In this document: piece after piece, positions 7,563-15,617 of the stretch
Layout: each line of letters opens with the position of its first letter
How positions within the stretch are numbered: position 1 is the stretch's first letter
NCBI RefSeq assembly: GCF_002953135.1
Contig: NZ_CP026372.1
Coordinates: forward strand, 1,798,001-1,862,000
DNA from: Sphingobium sp. SCG-1
GTDB lineage: Bacteria; Pseudomonadota; Alphaproteobacteria; Sphingomonadales; Sphingomonadaceae
DNA length: 64,000 nucleotides
Direction: 5' to 3'
Position numbers and translations under genes: made by a program
The notes under the pieces: generated by a model
Seen by the model: only the letters and a program-made list of their open reading frames with translations
Databases searched by the model: none
Told to the model about the DNA's origin: nothing

Positions 7563-9071
7563 CTAGAGCTTGATGCAGATGTTGGTCGGCTCGGAATAGA
7601 AGTTGATCGAGTGCTCCCCGCCTTCCCGGCCGACGCCGGACATCTTGGAACCTCCGAACGGCGTACGCAAATCGCGCAAGAACCAGCAGTTTACCCAAGA
7701 AATGCCCACTTCCATGACCTTGCCGACGCGGTGCGCGCGGGAAAGATTGGTCGTCCAGATCGAAGAGGCGAGGCCATATTCGGTATCGTTCGCCATGCGA
7801 ACCGCTTCTTCTTCCGTATCGAAGGGGATGATAGCGGCGCAGGGTCCGAATATTTCTTCACGGCATACTTTTGCATCGTGCGGCAGCCCCGTCCATATCG
7901 TCGGCTCAACGAAGAACCCGCCCGCTGCCTCTCCGGCCAGTTTGGGAACGCCTCCGCCGGTAACGACAGTTGCGCCTTCATCTAACGCAGATTGATAATA
8001 GCCCAGCACCTTGCGGCGGTGTTCATCGGAAATAAGCGGGCCGAAGTTGACGCCCTCTTCATGAGGAAGGCCCGGCTTCAGCGCTTCGGCCTTCGCTTTG
8101 ATCCCCGCTACGAACTGGTCGAACACTGGCCGCTCGACGTAGATACGCTCAGGCGCAAGGCACACCTGACCGGTATTCAGGAATACGGCGCGCGACAATC
8201 CCCCGATCGCCGCTTCTATGTCCGCGTCGGCAAACACGATCGCCGGATTCTTGCCGCCCAGTTCGAATGACAGCGCCTTTACGGTCGGCGCGGCAGAGCG
8301 CATGATCGCAGCGCCTGTCCGCGTTTCGCCGGTAAAAGTGATCGCACGCACGCCGGGGTGGCTTGTCAGCATCTCACCAGTGGAATTGGGTCCAAAACCG
8401 TTGATGACGTTGAATGCACCATCGGGCATCCCGACTTCGCTCATGACTTCGCCCAGCAGCGTGGTCGTGGACGGCGTCTCCTCTGACGGCTTAACGATCA
8501 CAGCGTTACCGCAAGCCATCGCAGGAGCCACTTTCCAGGTCATCAGTAGCAGAGGAAGGTTCCACGGCGAGATCACGCCCACCACACCAAGTGGTTTGCG
8601 CAACGCATAATTCAGCGCCTTACCGCCGTCCGGCGTGTCCATTTCAAACGTTTCGGTAGGAAGGTTGGCGATGGCATCGGCAAAGACCCGGAAATTGGCG
8701 GCGCCGCGCGGGATGTCCAGATGGTGCGCCAATTCATACGGCTTACCGGTATCGGCAATTTCGGCTTCGAGAAAATCGTCGAAACGCTGTTCGATGCGGT
8801 CGGCTACGGCGACCAGCAAGGCGCGCCGCTTGGCGAGCGTCATGCTGCCCCAGTCGCCTTCGACTGCTGCGCGGGCGGCCGCTACAGCTGCATCGACGAT
8901 CGCCTTATCGGCCTCATGGGCGATGGCATGAACGCGACCTGTTGCGGGATCAACAATGTCGAAAGGACGTCCACCATCTATAAAACGGCCGCCAACATAA
9001 TTTCGCAATAGGGTCGGGCTGGCTTGCGGTCCCCGACCATGAGCATGCGTTTCTGCCATTTGGGTCGCCAT
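7563..9071 (-). CDS. 2-hydroxymuconic semialdehyde dehydrogenase-like aldehyde dehydrogenase
   Basis: NAD-dependent aldehyde dehydrogenase of about 502 residues, likely oxidising the semialdehyde produced by ring cleavage (XylG/DmpC/HpaE role). Catalytic features: SPWNLP with Asn171, Glu270 in SFELGGKNP, Cys304 in GQVCLAPERI, and the GVGREGG C-terminal loop. The ATG at 9071 is preferred to the upstream TTG because GAGAGG sits eight bases before it. It is the first gene of the minus-strand operon, so transcription should start in the 420-bp divergent region upstream. Specificity is inferred from operon context. Confidence 0.88.
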   Translation of the reverse strand: MATQMAETHAHGRGPQASPTLLRNYVGGRFIDGGRPFDIVDPATGRVHAIAHEADKAIVDAAVAAARAAVEGDWGSMTLAKRRALLVAVADRIEQRFDDFLEAEIADTGKPYELAHHLDIPRGAANFRVFADAIANLPTETFEMDTPDGGKALNYALRKPLGVVGVISPWNLPLLLMTWKVAPAMACGNAVIVKPSEETPSTTTLLGEVMSEVGMPDGAFNVINGFGPNSTGEMLTSHPGVRAITFTGETRTGAAIMRSAAPTVKALSFELGGKNPAIVFADADIEAAIGGLSRAVFLNTGQVCLAPERIYVERPVFDQFVAGIKAKAEALKPGLPHEEGVNFGPLISDEHRRKVLGYYQSALDEGATVVTGGGVPKLAGEAAGGFFVEPTIWTGLPHDAKVCREEIFGPCAAIIPFDTEEEAVRMANDTEYGLASSIWTTNLSRAHRVGKVMEVGISWVNCWFLRDLRTPFGGSKMSGVGREGGEHSINFYSEPTNICIKL

Positions 9072-9101
9072 TTTGGTTCCTCTCAACCGACTCTATTTAC
9101 G

Positions 9102-9155
9102 TTGTATACGTCCTATATTGAGTTTCGACAATAGTAAGTTGTCTACGTCTTATTT
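9102..9155. promoter_or_regulatory. Direct repeat upstream of the meta-cleavage operon
   Basis: TTGTATACGTCCTATAT (9102-9118) and TTGTCTACGTCTTATTT (9139-9155) match at 14 of 17 positions with 37 bp between starts. They lie 31-84 bp upstream of the aldehyde dehydrogenase start. They resemble the TGYATAAGTCC element at 2536 and 9400. Position and repetition suggest operator half-sites for the operon regulator. Which strand is read is not clear. Confidence 0.45.
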
Positions 9156-9280
9156 TAAGAAAATCTGGAAGCTTTTGCTGGTTATGCTGCCGCGTCCTGA
9201 ATGCAACTGCCCGGCTGCGCGGCGGTAATACGGTGAACGCAATTCCTCCGCTATAGGGATGGCGCGAACGATCCTAGTTT

Positions 9281-9454
9281 GTGTATCCACTTTGTTGCCT
9301 GTTTCACAATCGTACTATTAAGGCAAATGCGAGAATTTTTGCGATGCCGCTGATGTAAGCGTGGGCGCTCCCACACTGAGATAAAGAAAACGTCAAGGGT
9401 GTATAAGTCCTTTATTGACAGAAATCCTCTGACATGAAAAAGGTGTATCCACTT
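9281..9454 (+). promoter_or_regulatory. Shared catabolic operator pair, copy 2, and extra GTGTATCCACTT site
   Basis: GTGTATCCACTT occurs exactly at 9281-9292 and again at 9443-9454. The second copy is preceded 43 bp upstream by TGTATAAGTCC (9400) with TTGACA at 9415, the same arrangement as 2536-2586. A small hairpin, GTGGG/CCCAC, lies at 9361-9374. The last site ends 38 bp before the TonB-receptor start. These are candidate control sites for the plus-strand P450 operon. Confidence 0.5.
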
Positions 9455-9492
9455 AAAGCGCCGTGAACGAGCGTGCATATAGGGAGAGGATC

Positions 9493-11724
9493 ATGAAGCT
9501 TACCGTTAAAGCCGCCTTGGGCTTCACTGTTGCGATATCAGCGCTCATTGCTCCGGCAAAAGCACAGGAGGCTGCTCCGGACTCAGCGAATTCGGCCAAT
9601 GTGACCGCACCGACTGATGCTAGTGGCGAACCGGTCCAGCAGGGAGTGGGGCTGGCTGACATCGTCGTCACGGCGCAAAAGCGGAGTGAAAGCTTACAGA
9701 AAATTCCTGCTGCCGTGACAGCCGTAACAGGTGCTGCTCTACAACAGCGCGGAGTTACCAATCTTGCTGCCGCGCAGGAACTCGTCCCAGCCGCTCGCTT
9801 CCATCAGGAGGGCAACACCGTGCAAGTGTTCTTGCGTGGCGTCGGTTCCAACCTCGACTTTGCGAACGTGCAGCCCTCGGTTGCATTCAACTTCAACGGC
9901 GTTTTCATCCCGCGCGAAGGCACCAGCGTCGGGCTGTATGACATCGATCGACTGGAAGCGCTGCCAGGGCCACAGGGTACACTTTACGGCCGCAGCGCAA
10001 TCGGCGGCACAGTCAACGTCAGCTTCGCCCGCCCTGAGTTCACGAACAGTGTGAGCGGCACCTTTGAAGCAGGCAATTACGACCTGTATCGTGGCACGGT
10101 CGTCGGCAATCTTGCGGCTTCGGACAGCTTCGCGATTCGCGCGGCAATCGATTACACGCACCGTGATGGCTACATGGAAACGGGGTCGGACTCGCGCAAA
10201 GACTTTTCCGCCCGCATCAGCGCCTTGTGGCAGCCTTCAAGCGACCTGACGGTTTACTTGTGGGGCTACACGGCTGCAAAGAATGGCAACACGTCGAACC
10301 TGGTGAATAAAGGTTCACGCGCGATTTACGATGCAAATGGTCAGTTGCAGGGATTTGAGTATGACGAAAACGCGTTCCTGCGGGACGATCCCTATGACGA
10401 TTTGCGGCCCGGAGCACTGGCTTCTACCGCACCCTTTGGTCAGCCCACGCCATCCACACAGGATTACAAGAACTGGGTGACGGGCGCGCAAATAGATTGG
10501 CGGCTCGGCGATGGGATGACACTGACCTACATTCCAAGTTATTTCTACCTCAATTCCACAGTCAATGTGTACTGGCTCGGCGTACTGCCCGCGTACAAGC
10601 AAGACATCTATCATGCCACCACGCACGAGTTGCGGCTTGCGGGCGATGTCGGTCGGGTAAACTATCTGTTGGGCCTTTATGGCTATCGCACGGTCCAGAG
10701 CGGCGAGGCTTTAGTGGGTACGACGATGGGACCGGATGGACCTGCGATACCCGGTACGCCATTTCCTTTCCATTCGAGCAATGTGCAGCGCAACCGGCTG
10801 AAGGGCGCGGCTGTTTTCGGTCAAGTAACCTACACGCTGACCGATCAGCTAAGGCTCACTGCCGGCGCACGCTACGGCACGGATGACACGAACGCACGGG
10901 GCATCTCGCTCGACGACCAGGTAACGCCTTACACCTTCAATGACTCGATCAAGCGCTTCGATTACAAGCTAGGCGCGCAGTACGATATCGCTCCCAGGAT
11001 CATGCTGTATGTGCAGTATCAGACGGGTTATCAGCCGCAGACCTTCAACGAAGTGGCTGACCTTCCCGGTCGTACCAACCGTGTCCGCACGGGAACGCTG
11101 AAGGCGATCGCCGGCGGCTTCAAGGCGCGGTTCTTCGACAATACGCTGCAAATCAATGATGAGATTTTCTTTTCCGAATACCGGAACCTCGCCCAGCAGG
11201 CCTATGATGCCAGCAAGCTCTTCAATCCAATCTTCAACGCTGGCAAAGTCACCATCCCCGGCAATCAGCTTGACGTTCTGTGGCAACCCACGCCCGACGA
11301 TCGCATCAACTTCTCTGTCAGCTACATCAAGAACCGGAACAAGGATTTTGTTACGCCCAGTGGCGTCAGCTATAATGGCCTCTCCGGCCCGTATGCGGCA
11401 GACTGGACCATTAATGGCGGTATCAGCCATGACTTCCACTTCACGTCTGGTTATGTTCGCGCTCAGGCTGACGCGCGTTATGAAAGCCACTGGTATGCAG
11501 ATTTCGTTCACAATCCTGGTACGAGGCAGGATGCCTATGCCAAGGTCAACGCGGCGATCACTTATTACTCCGATGACGGTAGTTGGAATGCCGGAATTTG
11601 GGGACGCAATCTTACCGATAAGGTTGTGATCGCGGCTACTGCTGCTGCCGGTATCCCTGGTCCTGCCACTGCCTATCTTGACTCGCCACGGACTTACGGC
11701 CTGCGTGCAGGGTTCAAGTTCTGA
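9493..11724 (+). CDS. TonB-dependent receptor of the P450 catabolic operon
   Basis: Outer-membrane receptor of 743 residues from the large sphingomonad family used for uptake of aromatic or other organic compounds. It has a signal peptide (MKLTVKAALGF to AKAQEA), a TonB-box-like IVVTAQKR segment, plug motifs LEALPGPQGTLYGRSAIGG and a barrel ending in Phe. The start at 9493 follows AGGGAGAGG; an upstream in-frame start at 9463 would spoil the signal peptide. Its stop codon overlaps the SDR start (TGATG), so it heads the operon and probably imports the compound the operon degrades. The ligand is unknown. Confidence 0.92.
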   Translation: MKLTVKAALGFTVAISALIAPAKAQEAAPDSANSANVTAPTDASGEPVQQGVGLADIVVTAQKRSESLQKIPAAVTAVTGAALQQRGVTNLAAAQELVPAARFHQEGNTVQVFLRGVGSNLDFANVQPSVAFNFNGVFIPREGTSVGLYDIDRLEALPGPQGTLYGRSAIGGTVNVSFARPEFTNSVSGTFEAGNYDLYRGTVVGNLAASDSFAIRAAIDYTHRDGYMETGSDSRKDFSARISALWQPSSDLTVYLWGYTAAKNGNTSNLVNKGSRAIYDANGQLQGFEYDENAFLRDDPYDDLRPGALASTAPFGQPTPSTQDYKNWVTGAQIDWRLGDGMTLTYIPSYFYLNSTVNVYWLGVLPAYKQDIYHATTHELRLAGDVGRVNYLLGLYGYRTVQSGEALVGTTMGPDGPAIPGTPFPFHSSNVQRNRLKGAAVFGQVTYTLTDQLRLTAGARYGTDDTNARGISLDDQVTPYTFNDSIKRFDYKLGAQYDIAPRIMLYVQYQTGYQPQTFNEVADLPGRTNRVRTGTLKAIAGGFKARFFDNTLQINDEIFFSEYRNLAQQAYDASKLFNPIFNAGKVTIPGNQLDVLWQPTPDDRINFSVSYIKNRNKDFVTPSGVSYNGLSGPYAADWTINGGISHDFHFTSGYVRAQADARYESHWYADFVHNPGTRQDAYAKVNAAITYYSDDGSWNAGIWGRNLTDKVVIAATAAAGIPGPATAYLDSPRTYGLRAGFKF

Positions 11725-12488
11725 TGGGCACGCTCGACGGCAAATCGCTGATCGTGACGGGCGCAGGGGGCGGCATCGGTGCCGCGGCGGCGCAGGTGCT
11801 CGCCGCGGCAGGCGCCCGCCTTGTGCTCAGTGACAATAATCGGGAAGCTGGCGAGGCAGCGGCCGATGCTGTGCGCCGGGGGGGCGGGGAAGCAATCTTC
11901 ATACCGGCGGATCTTGCGTCCGAGCAGGAGATTGCTTCCCTTGTCGCGCGCACGGTCGACACATACGGAAAAGTGGATGGGGCGTTCAACAATGCCGGGG
12001 TCGAGCAGCGTAACAAGCCGCTCGACGAGCTGACCCTGGAAGAGTGGGAACTGGCGATCCGCATCGATCTCACCGCGGTATTCCTGTGCATCAAACATCA
12101 GGTAAAGGCGATGCTTGCAGGTGGTGGGGGATCGATCGTCAACACGGCGTCGTCGCTCGGTCAGGTAGGGTTGGCCGGAGCCTCCGAATATTGTGCGGCC
12201 AAGCATGGCGTGGTCGGCGTCACGCGGGCGGCCGGTGCGGATTATGGCTCGCGCGGCGTTCGGGTTAATGCCATTCTACCTGGCATTACCGCGACCCCCA
12301 TGATCGAGCGGTTAAGCAAAGACGTGCATCTTGCCGATATTTTTGAACGATTGAAGCTCCGGCACTCCATGCACCGTTTTGGCCAACCAAGCGAGATCGG
12401 CGACGCTGTGGCCTGGCTGTTGTCCGATCAGGCTTCGTTCGTGAACGGTGCCACTATTGCCGTCGACGGCGGCTATCTCTCTATCTGA
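11724..12488 (+). CDS. Short-chain dehydrogenase/reductase
   Basis: Classical SDR of 254 residues. The Rossmann motif GAGGGIG begins at residue 13, Asp37 at the end of the second strand favours NAD over NADP, NNAG is at 89-92, and the catalytic residues are Ser143 or Ser144, Tyr156 and Lys160 (YCAAK). NAILPGITATPM follows. It is translationally coupled to the receptor through TGATG. In this operon it probably oxidises an alcohol or a dihydrodiol in concert with the P450. The substrate is not readable. Confidence 0.88.
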   Translation: MGTLDGKSLIVTGAGGGIGAAAAQVLAAAGARLVLSDNNREAGEAAADAVRRGGGEAIFIPADLASEQEIASLVARTVDTYGKVDGAFNNAGVEQRNKPLDELTLEEWELAIRIDLTAVFLCIKHQVKAMLAGGGGSIVNTASSLGQVGLAGASEYCAAKHGVVGVTRAAGADYGSRGVRVNAILPGITATPMIERLSKDVHLADIFERLKLRHSMHRFGQPSEIGDAVAWLLSDQASFVNGATIAVDGGYLSI

Positions 12489-12500
12489 CGGAGGTCTACT

Positions 12501-12956
12501 ATGTACGCGCTCTCCTACGCCATCCCAGTCAATCCGCCGGGCGCGGACCCAGTGCTGGATCGCGAACAAGTGTGGCGGGGTCTTGAGATGAAGGCCGAAA
12601 ATGCGCTGCCCTTCGTGCCGGGCATGACTCAGTGCGATGTTGTCGAGCGAAAGGACAACATGATCCTTCGCGATGTTACCTTCAAAGGCAGTTCGCATCG
12701 TGAAGAAATCCTGCTGCACGCGCCGGTGCAGGTGCAGTTTGAGCGGGTAGGCGAGAACGGCTTTATTCAGAACACCATTTCGGATTCAGACGCTGGGCTG
12801 CAATTAACCTTCACCTTCGGTCTCAACTTTCCCGATACGGAAGCAGGTTCGGAAGCCGAAAAGGCCAAGGGTAACGAGATGAAGGGCGCGTATATCGGCG
12901 CGGTCGCGGCCACGCTCGATCGCGTACGCCAGATGGTGCGGGACGGGGAAATCTGA
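12501..12956 (+). CDS. AtaL-like (DUF1857) SRPBCC-fold protein
   Basis: A 151-residue protein with the hallmarks of the AtaL-like/DUF1857 family: VNPPGADPVLDREQVWRGL at the N-terminus, FVPGMTQCDV, and a C-terminal amphipathic helix. The fold is a hydrophobic ligand-binding SRPBCC cavity. Family members occur beside secondary-metabolism and catabolic oxygenases, but their reaction is not established. It lies 12 bp after the SDR with a GGAGG ribosome site. It may bind, isomerise or carry the hydrophobic substrate; this is inference. Confidence 0.75.
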   Translation: MYALSYAIPVNPPGADPVLDREQVWRGLEMKAENALPFVPGMTQCDVVERKDNMILRDVTFKGSSHREEILLHAPVQVQFERVGENGFIQNTISDSDAGLQLTFTFGLNFPDTEAGSEAEKAKGNEMKGAYIGAVAATLDRVRQMVRDGEI

Positions 12957-13063
12957 CGACGAACGTAGTCTGCCCAACCGCTTGCACTGAGACGGAATGC
13001 GCCGCTCAAATACCACCGGTGGGCAGCGCCTAACGACGTAAAACACAAGTAAGGGAGAGGAAG

Positions 13064-13456
13064 ATGGTCGCAGATCATTGGGTCTTGGAGCGGTTTCGCG
13101 CCGTCGACCGGAAAGACATTGATGGCTTCGTCAACATGCTGACCAATGACCACAAGTTCGTCTTCGGCGCACGGCCGCCGGTGATCGGTAAAGACGATGC
13201 CCGCACAGTGGTCCTGCATTTCTGGAAGATGATCGGTCGCCTGCGCCACAATATCTGGCGAATTACCGAAAGCGACGATCTGATCTTCGTGGAAGCCAAC
13301 GTCGATTACGAGCGATTGGATGGCAAGGTCGTCACCGTGCCCTGTTGTGACGTTATCCGCACACGGGGACGTCTACTGTGTGAACAGCGCGCCTATTTGG
13401 ATCAGAGTGAGGTGTTCGCCTCCGCGCTGGAAAGCGATCGCCGCTGGGACGCGTGA
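13064..13456 (+). CDS. SnoaL-like / NTF2-fold protein (first copy)
   Basis: A 130-residue alpha+beta protein with the NTF2/SnoaL pattern: an N-terminal helix (ERFRAVDRKDIDGFVNML), a strand with FVFGARPPVIGKDD, then strands rich in aromatic residues. Such proteins act as isomerases, cyclases or hydrolases, or as small oxygenase subunits. AAGGGAGAGG precedes the ATG. About 107 bp without a recognised gene separates it from the AtaL-like gene. It lies directly before the P450, and a second NTF2-fold gene follows the P450. Confidence 0.65.
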   Translation: MVADHWVLERFRAVDRKDIDGFVNMLTNDHKFVFGARPPVIGKDDARTVVLHFWKMIGRLRHNIWRITESDDLIFVEANVDYERLDGKVVTVPCCDVIRTRGRLLCEQRAYLDQSEVFASALESDRRWDA

Positions 13457-13486
13457 TAGCAAGGTCAGCGCTAAGGAAGTTCGAAG

Positions 13487-14680
13487 ATGAACAAGACGAC
13501 CGAGGGGTTTGGAGACTGGAGTTGCTACTCCGCCACTCCCGCCGAGAGCCTGGCCCTGTTCGAAGCGGCGCGCGGCTGCCCTGTAGTACACAGTGAGGCA
13601 CATGACGGGTTCACTTTGCTGCTGGACTATAAGGCAGTGCGGAAAGCAATGGCCGATCATCGCCGCTTTTCTTCGGAACCGCAGGTGTTGCGGCCGATGC
13701 TGCCGCGAAAACCGATCCCCGCTCTGGAAATGGACCCGCCGCGCCATTCCGCGTGGCGCGCCATCTTCTCCAAGGCGTTGCCGCCTGGGACGGACGCACG
13801 CATGGAACCGTTTGTGCGGGCAGATATCCGCCGCCATCTTGGACGAATAGGGCCGACCGGCGCTTGCGATATCGTAAAGCAAATTTGCGAACCGGTTCCT
13901 GCGGAAACGATATGTCATCTGGTAGGCGTGGATGAAGCGAAAGTGCCGGCCATCAGGCATGCGGCCATCAAGATGTTCGCGGCGCAGGGCGATCCGGAGC
14001 TGTTCGGCCAGCAACAGGCCGCCTTCGGCGCCCTGACGATAGGCGAAGTCCACGACCGCCGTGCTCATCCGCGCGAGGATTTCCTGACATCGCTTGTTGG
14101 GCTGGAAGTGGAGGGCAGGGCACTTGATGACGATGACTTCGTGGTCCTGTTCGCTGCATTTCTGGGGGCTGGTCACCATTCGACCAGTTCGGCCATGGCC
14201 AGCCTGATTTGGGCGGTCTTTTCCGACGCGACACTACGCAACCGGCTCAGAGGCGACCGCAGTCTCATCGGACAGGCGGTAGAGGAGACATTGCGTCTTT
14301 ATCCGCCTTTCTATGGATTCTTCCGTCGCACGACTTGCCCGATCGAAGTGAACGGCGCTGAAATACCGGAAGGGCGCGACATCTATATGGGCTGGGCTGC
14401 GGCAAACCGCGATCCCGAGCAGTTCGAACGACCCCATGTCTTCGACATCGGCCGAGCCTCCACACGGCATATGGCGTTTGGCTTCGGTATCCATAGCTGT
14501 CCCGGCGCAGCTCTCGCGCGCATGGAACTTACCGTTCTGCTGGACGAGTTGTTGGATGCTCTGCCGGATCTCTCTCTGGACGGTCCGGCCCCGGCATTCG
14601 CCTTTGGCGGGGGTGACTATTGCTACTTGCCCTCCCTGAACGTGCGCTTCACCCCCAAACTGATCGTGGAGGCTGTATGA
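13487..14680 (+). CDS. Cytochrome P450
   Basis: Soluble bacterial class I-type cytochrome P450 of 397 residues. Visible motifs are the I-helix GAGHHSTS (227-234), where the usual acid-alcohol pair reads His-Ser-Thr, the ExxR motif ETLR (Glu267-Arg270), and the haem loop FGFGIHSCPG with axial Cys338. It should hydroxylate or demethylate the imported compound, with electrons from a ferredoxin and reductase encoded elsewhere, since none is in the window. Its stop codon overlaps the start of the next gene (ATGA). The CYP family was not assigned. Confidence 0.93.
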   Translation: MNKTTEGFGDWSCYSATPAESLALFEAARGCPVVHSEAHDGFTLLLDYKAVRKAMADHRRFSSEPQVLRPMLPRKPIPALEMDPPRHSAWRAIFSKALPPGTDARMEPFVRADIRRHLGRIGPTGACDIVKQICEPVPAETICHLVGVDEAKVPAIRHAAIKMFAAQGDPELFGQQQAAFGALTIGEVHDRRAHPREDFLTSLVGLEVEGRALDDDDFVVLFAAFLGAGHHSTSSAMASLIWAVFSDATLRNRLRGDRSLIGQAVEETLRLYPPFYGFFRRTTCPIEVNGAEIPEGRDIYMGWAAANRDPEQFERPHVFDIGRASTRHMAFGFGIHSCPGAALARMELTVLLDELLDALPDLSLDGPAPAFAFGGGDYCYLPSLNVRFTPKLIVEAV

Positions 14681-15216
14681 CTGACGAAGAAAAGCTCGCT
14701 CTGATTTGGGACGAGCGATCCATAACAAAAACAATGCTTAATTTTGGGCGCGCACTCGATATTGGCGACTGGCCACTCTATCGGTCCACATTTACGGACA
14801 ACATATTGGTCGATTTCAAGCGGCTGACGACCTTCGATGAAATTCAGGTCAGCGCGGACGATTGGACACGGTTTGCTGAGTTGATCCTAAGTCCCGTGCG
14901 GCGACATCACGTGTTCACTAACTTCGATATCAAGGTCGAGCGTGATCGCGCTTTCGCTATCGTCTACATGACCGCGCGTCATTGGAAAGCGAGCGATATG
15001 GGGGCGTCGGAATACAATCAATATGGTTGGTACGATGTCCATTTCGTCCGCCAAGGCGAAGAATGGAAGATCGCCCGGATAAAGCATGATTTTCAGTGGG
15101 TTTCAGGGAACAACGCGATGTTCGACATGAGCGAACCGAAACTGGCGGAAAATATGAATTTGGTTTTCTGTACGGCTAATCGCGATGCGGCAATCAACGC
15201 CCTGAAGATCTGGTAG
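14677..15216 (+). CDS. SnoaL-like / NTF2-fold protein (second copy)
   Basis: A 179-residue NTF2-fold protein related to SnoaL-like domains and ring-hydroxylating dioxygenase small subunits. Helical N-terminus with LNFGRALDIGDWPLYRSTF, then HHVFTNFDIKVERDRAFAIV and GWYDVHFVRQGEEWKI. The ATG at 14677 overlaps the P450 stop as ATGA, so the two are coupled; a longer frame inside the P450 is rejected. It closes the receptor-SDR-AtaL-SnoaL-P450-SnoaL operon. No catalytic residues can be assigned with confidence. Confidence 0.72.
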   Translation: MTDEEKLALIWDERSITKTMLNFGRALDIGDWPLYRSTFTDNILVDFKRLTTFDEIQVSADDWTRFAELILSPVRRHHVFTNFDIKVERDRAFAIVYMTARHWKASDMGASEYNQYGWYDVHFVRQGEEWKIARIKHDFQWVSGNNAMFDMSEPKLAENMNLVFCTANRDAAINALKIW

Positions 15217-15252
15217 CGTTGCGCAGCATAATCATGCGGGTCGGAAGAACCG

Positions 15253-15615
15253 TTACCGACCAGGCAGGAGGCGCTCGACCAGTGCCGCGACGTCGCCGAT
15301 CCTGAACGGCTTGCGCAGGAAGGCGGCGTAACCAGAGCAATGCTCGGCTACGGCGGGTTCGGGCAGCGAGCTCATAATGGCTACAGGCACTTTGGACAGT
15401 TTCTGATCTGCCGCCATTTTCGCGAGTAGTCCGGCACCGTCCATGACGGGCATCATATAGTCGGAGAGAACCAGATCGGGGGGTTGCTCGGCCATACGCT
15501 CAAGCGCGGCGCGTCCGTTGATTGCGGTGAGTACCGTATGACCTTCATCCTCCAGAAAATCCTGCAGTACGTCGGCAATACCGAACTCATCATCGACGAT
15601 CAGCACGACGGCCAC
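15253..15615 (-). CDS. Single-domain response regulator
   Basis: A 120-residue receiver domain without an output domain. The phosphoacceptor is Asp52 in LVLSDYMMPVMDG, with the acidic pair Asp8-Asp9, Ser82 and Lys102 (LRKPF) as the other conserved site residues. It is the last gene of the kinase-KaiC-regulator operon, two bases after the KaiC-like gene. It probably receives phosphate from the histidine kinase of the same operon and signals by protein contact, as CheY-like regulators do. Confidence 0.9.
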   Translation of the reverse strand: MAVVLIVDDEFGIADVLQDFLEDEGHTVLTAINGRAALERMAEQPPDLVLSDYMMPVMDGAGLLAKMAADQKLSKVPVAIMSSLPEPAVAEHCSGYAAFLRKPFRIGDVAALVERLLPGR

Positions 15616-15617
15616 CG

